A DNA stretch of 5,583 bases from JBMYQA01 sp049600855 (GTDB lineage: Bacteria; Bacteroidota; Bacteroidia; Cytophagales; Flammeovirgaceae): the NCBI GenBank assembly GCA_049600855.1, contig JBMYQA010000357.1, forward strand, positions 1 through 5,583, in the 5' to 3' direction. The position numbers and the translations under genes are program-made. Positions within the stretch are counted from its first letter, which is position 1. The number at the start of each line of letters is the position of its first letter. Below, piece after piece: positions 5,554 through 5,583 of this stretch. The notes under the pieces are model-generated. The model saw only the letters and a program-made list of their open reading frames with translations, was not told where the DNA came from and did not search any database.

Positions 5554-5583
5554 CCCAGTTGATGGAACTTTTGAAGGGTCTTT
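5502..5583 (+). pseudogene. Likely out-of-frame continuation of the 5206 gene (runs off window)
   Basis: Codons starting at 5502 read VDLHHEIPHASFEHQGLAQL followed by MELLKGL to the window edge without a stop. The composition (amphipathic helix, HQGLAQLMELL) is more protein-like than the tail of the frame that starts at 5206. Going upstream, this frame is open only back to a TAA at 5475-5477, and it has no good start of its own. It is best explained as the C-terminal part of the gene that starts at 5206, shifted by -1 somewhere in 5478-5550, most naturally near 5503-5505 (…IAML then DLHHEIPHA…). No canonical -1 slippery heptamer was seen, which makes programmed frameshifting less likely than mutation or error. 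Confidence 0.45.

Overview
The window looks like chromosomal DNA of a member of the Bacteroidota. The genes are AT-rich with no clear Shine-Dalgarno sequences, and two promoters match the Bacteroidota -7 consensus TAnnTTTG. The Tgt protein resembles the Bacteroidota branch of its family. Genus and species cannot be read from the sequence.

The left half (about 130-2480, minus strand) is a compact ribosomal-peptide cluster for a group 1 graspetide (microviridin/marinostatin type). Its key gene is a 49-codon precursor at 2263-2412. It carries the leader recognition helix PFFAKFLE and the core TMKYPSDGDD, a full match to the microviridin consensus. A consensus promoter lies just upstream. Downstream come two ATP-grasp peptide ligases: an MvdC-type lactam-forming enzyme (1208-2182) and an MvdD-type lactone-forming enzyme (193-1206), 1 nt apart. 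A hairpin with a U6 tract sits between the precursor and the ligases and probably acts as an attenuator, giving much precursor and little enzyme. A 19-bp hairpin ends the cluster and is shared with a convergent gene whose last 38 codons fill positions 1-117. The predicted product is a tricyclic serine-protease inhibitor with Met at the presumed P1 position. No transporter, leader peptidase or acetyltransferase is encoded here.

Upstream of the cluster on the same strand is tgt (queuosine tRNA-guanine transglycosylase, 2590-3720). It probably starts at TTG and lacks the zinc-ligand cysteines of the E. coli enzyme. A divergent intergenic region follows, then a plus-strand S66 LD-carboxypeptidase (3965-4996) with a Tat-like, lipobox-containing N-terminus, so it is probably an exported peptidoglycan-recycling or remodelling enzyme.

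The right end holds a tandem array of roughly 16-bp units just after the carboxypeptidase (5007-5090). An unrecognised small gene begins at 5206 and appears to be frameshifted near its end, because a second coding-looking frame continues to the window edge. No functional link is visible between the peptide cluster and the tgt, carboxypeptidase or right-end genes.
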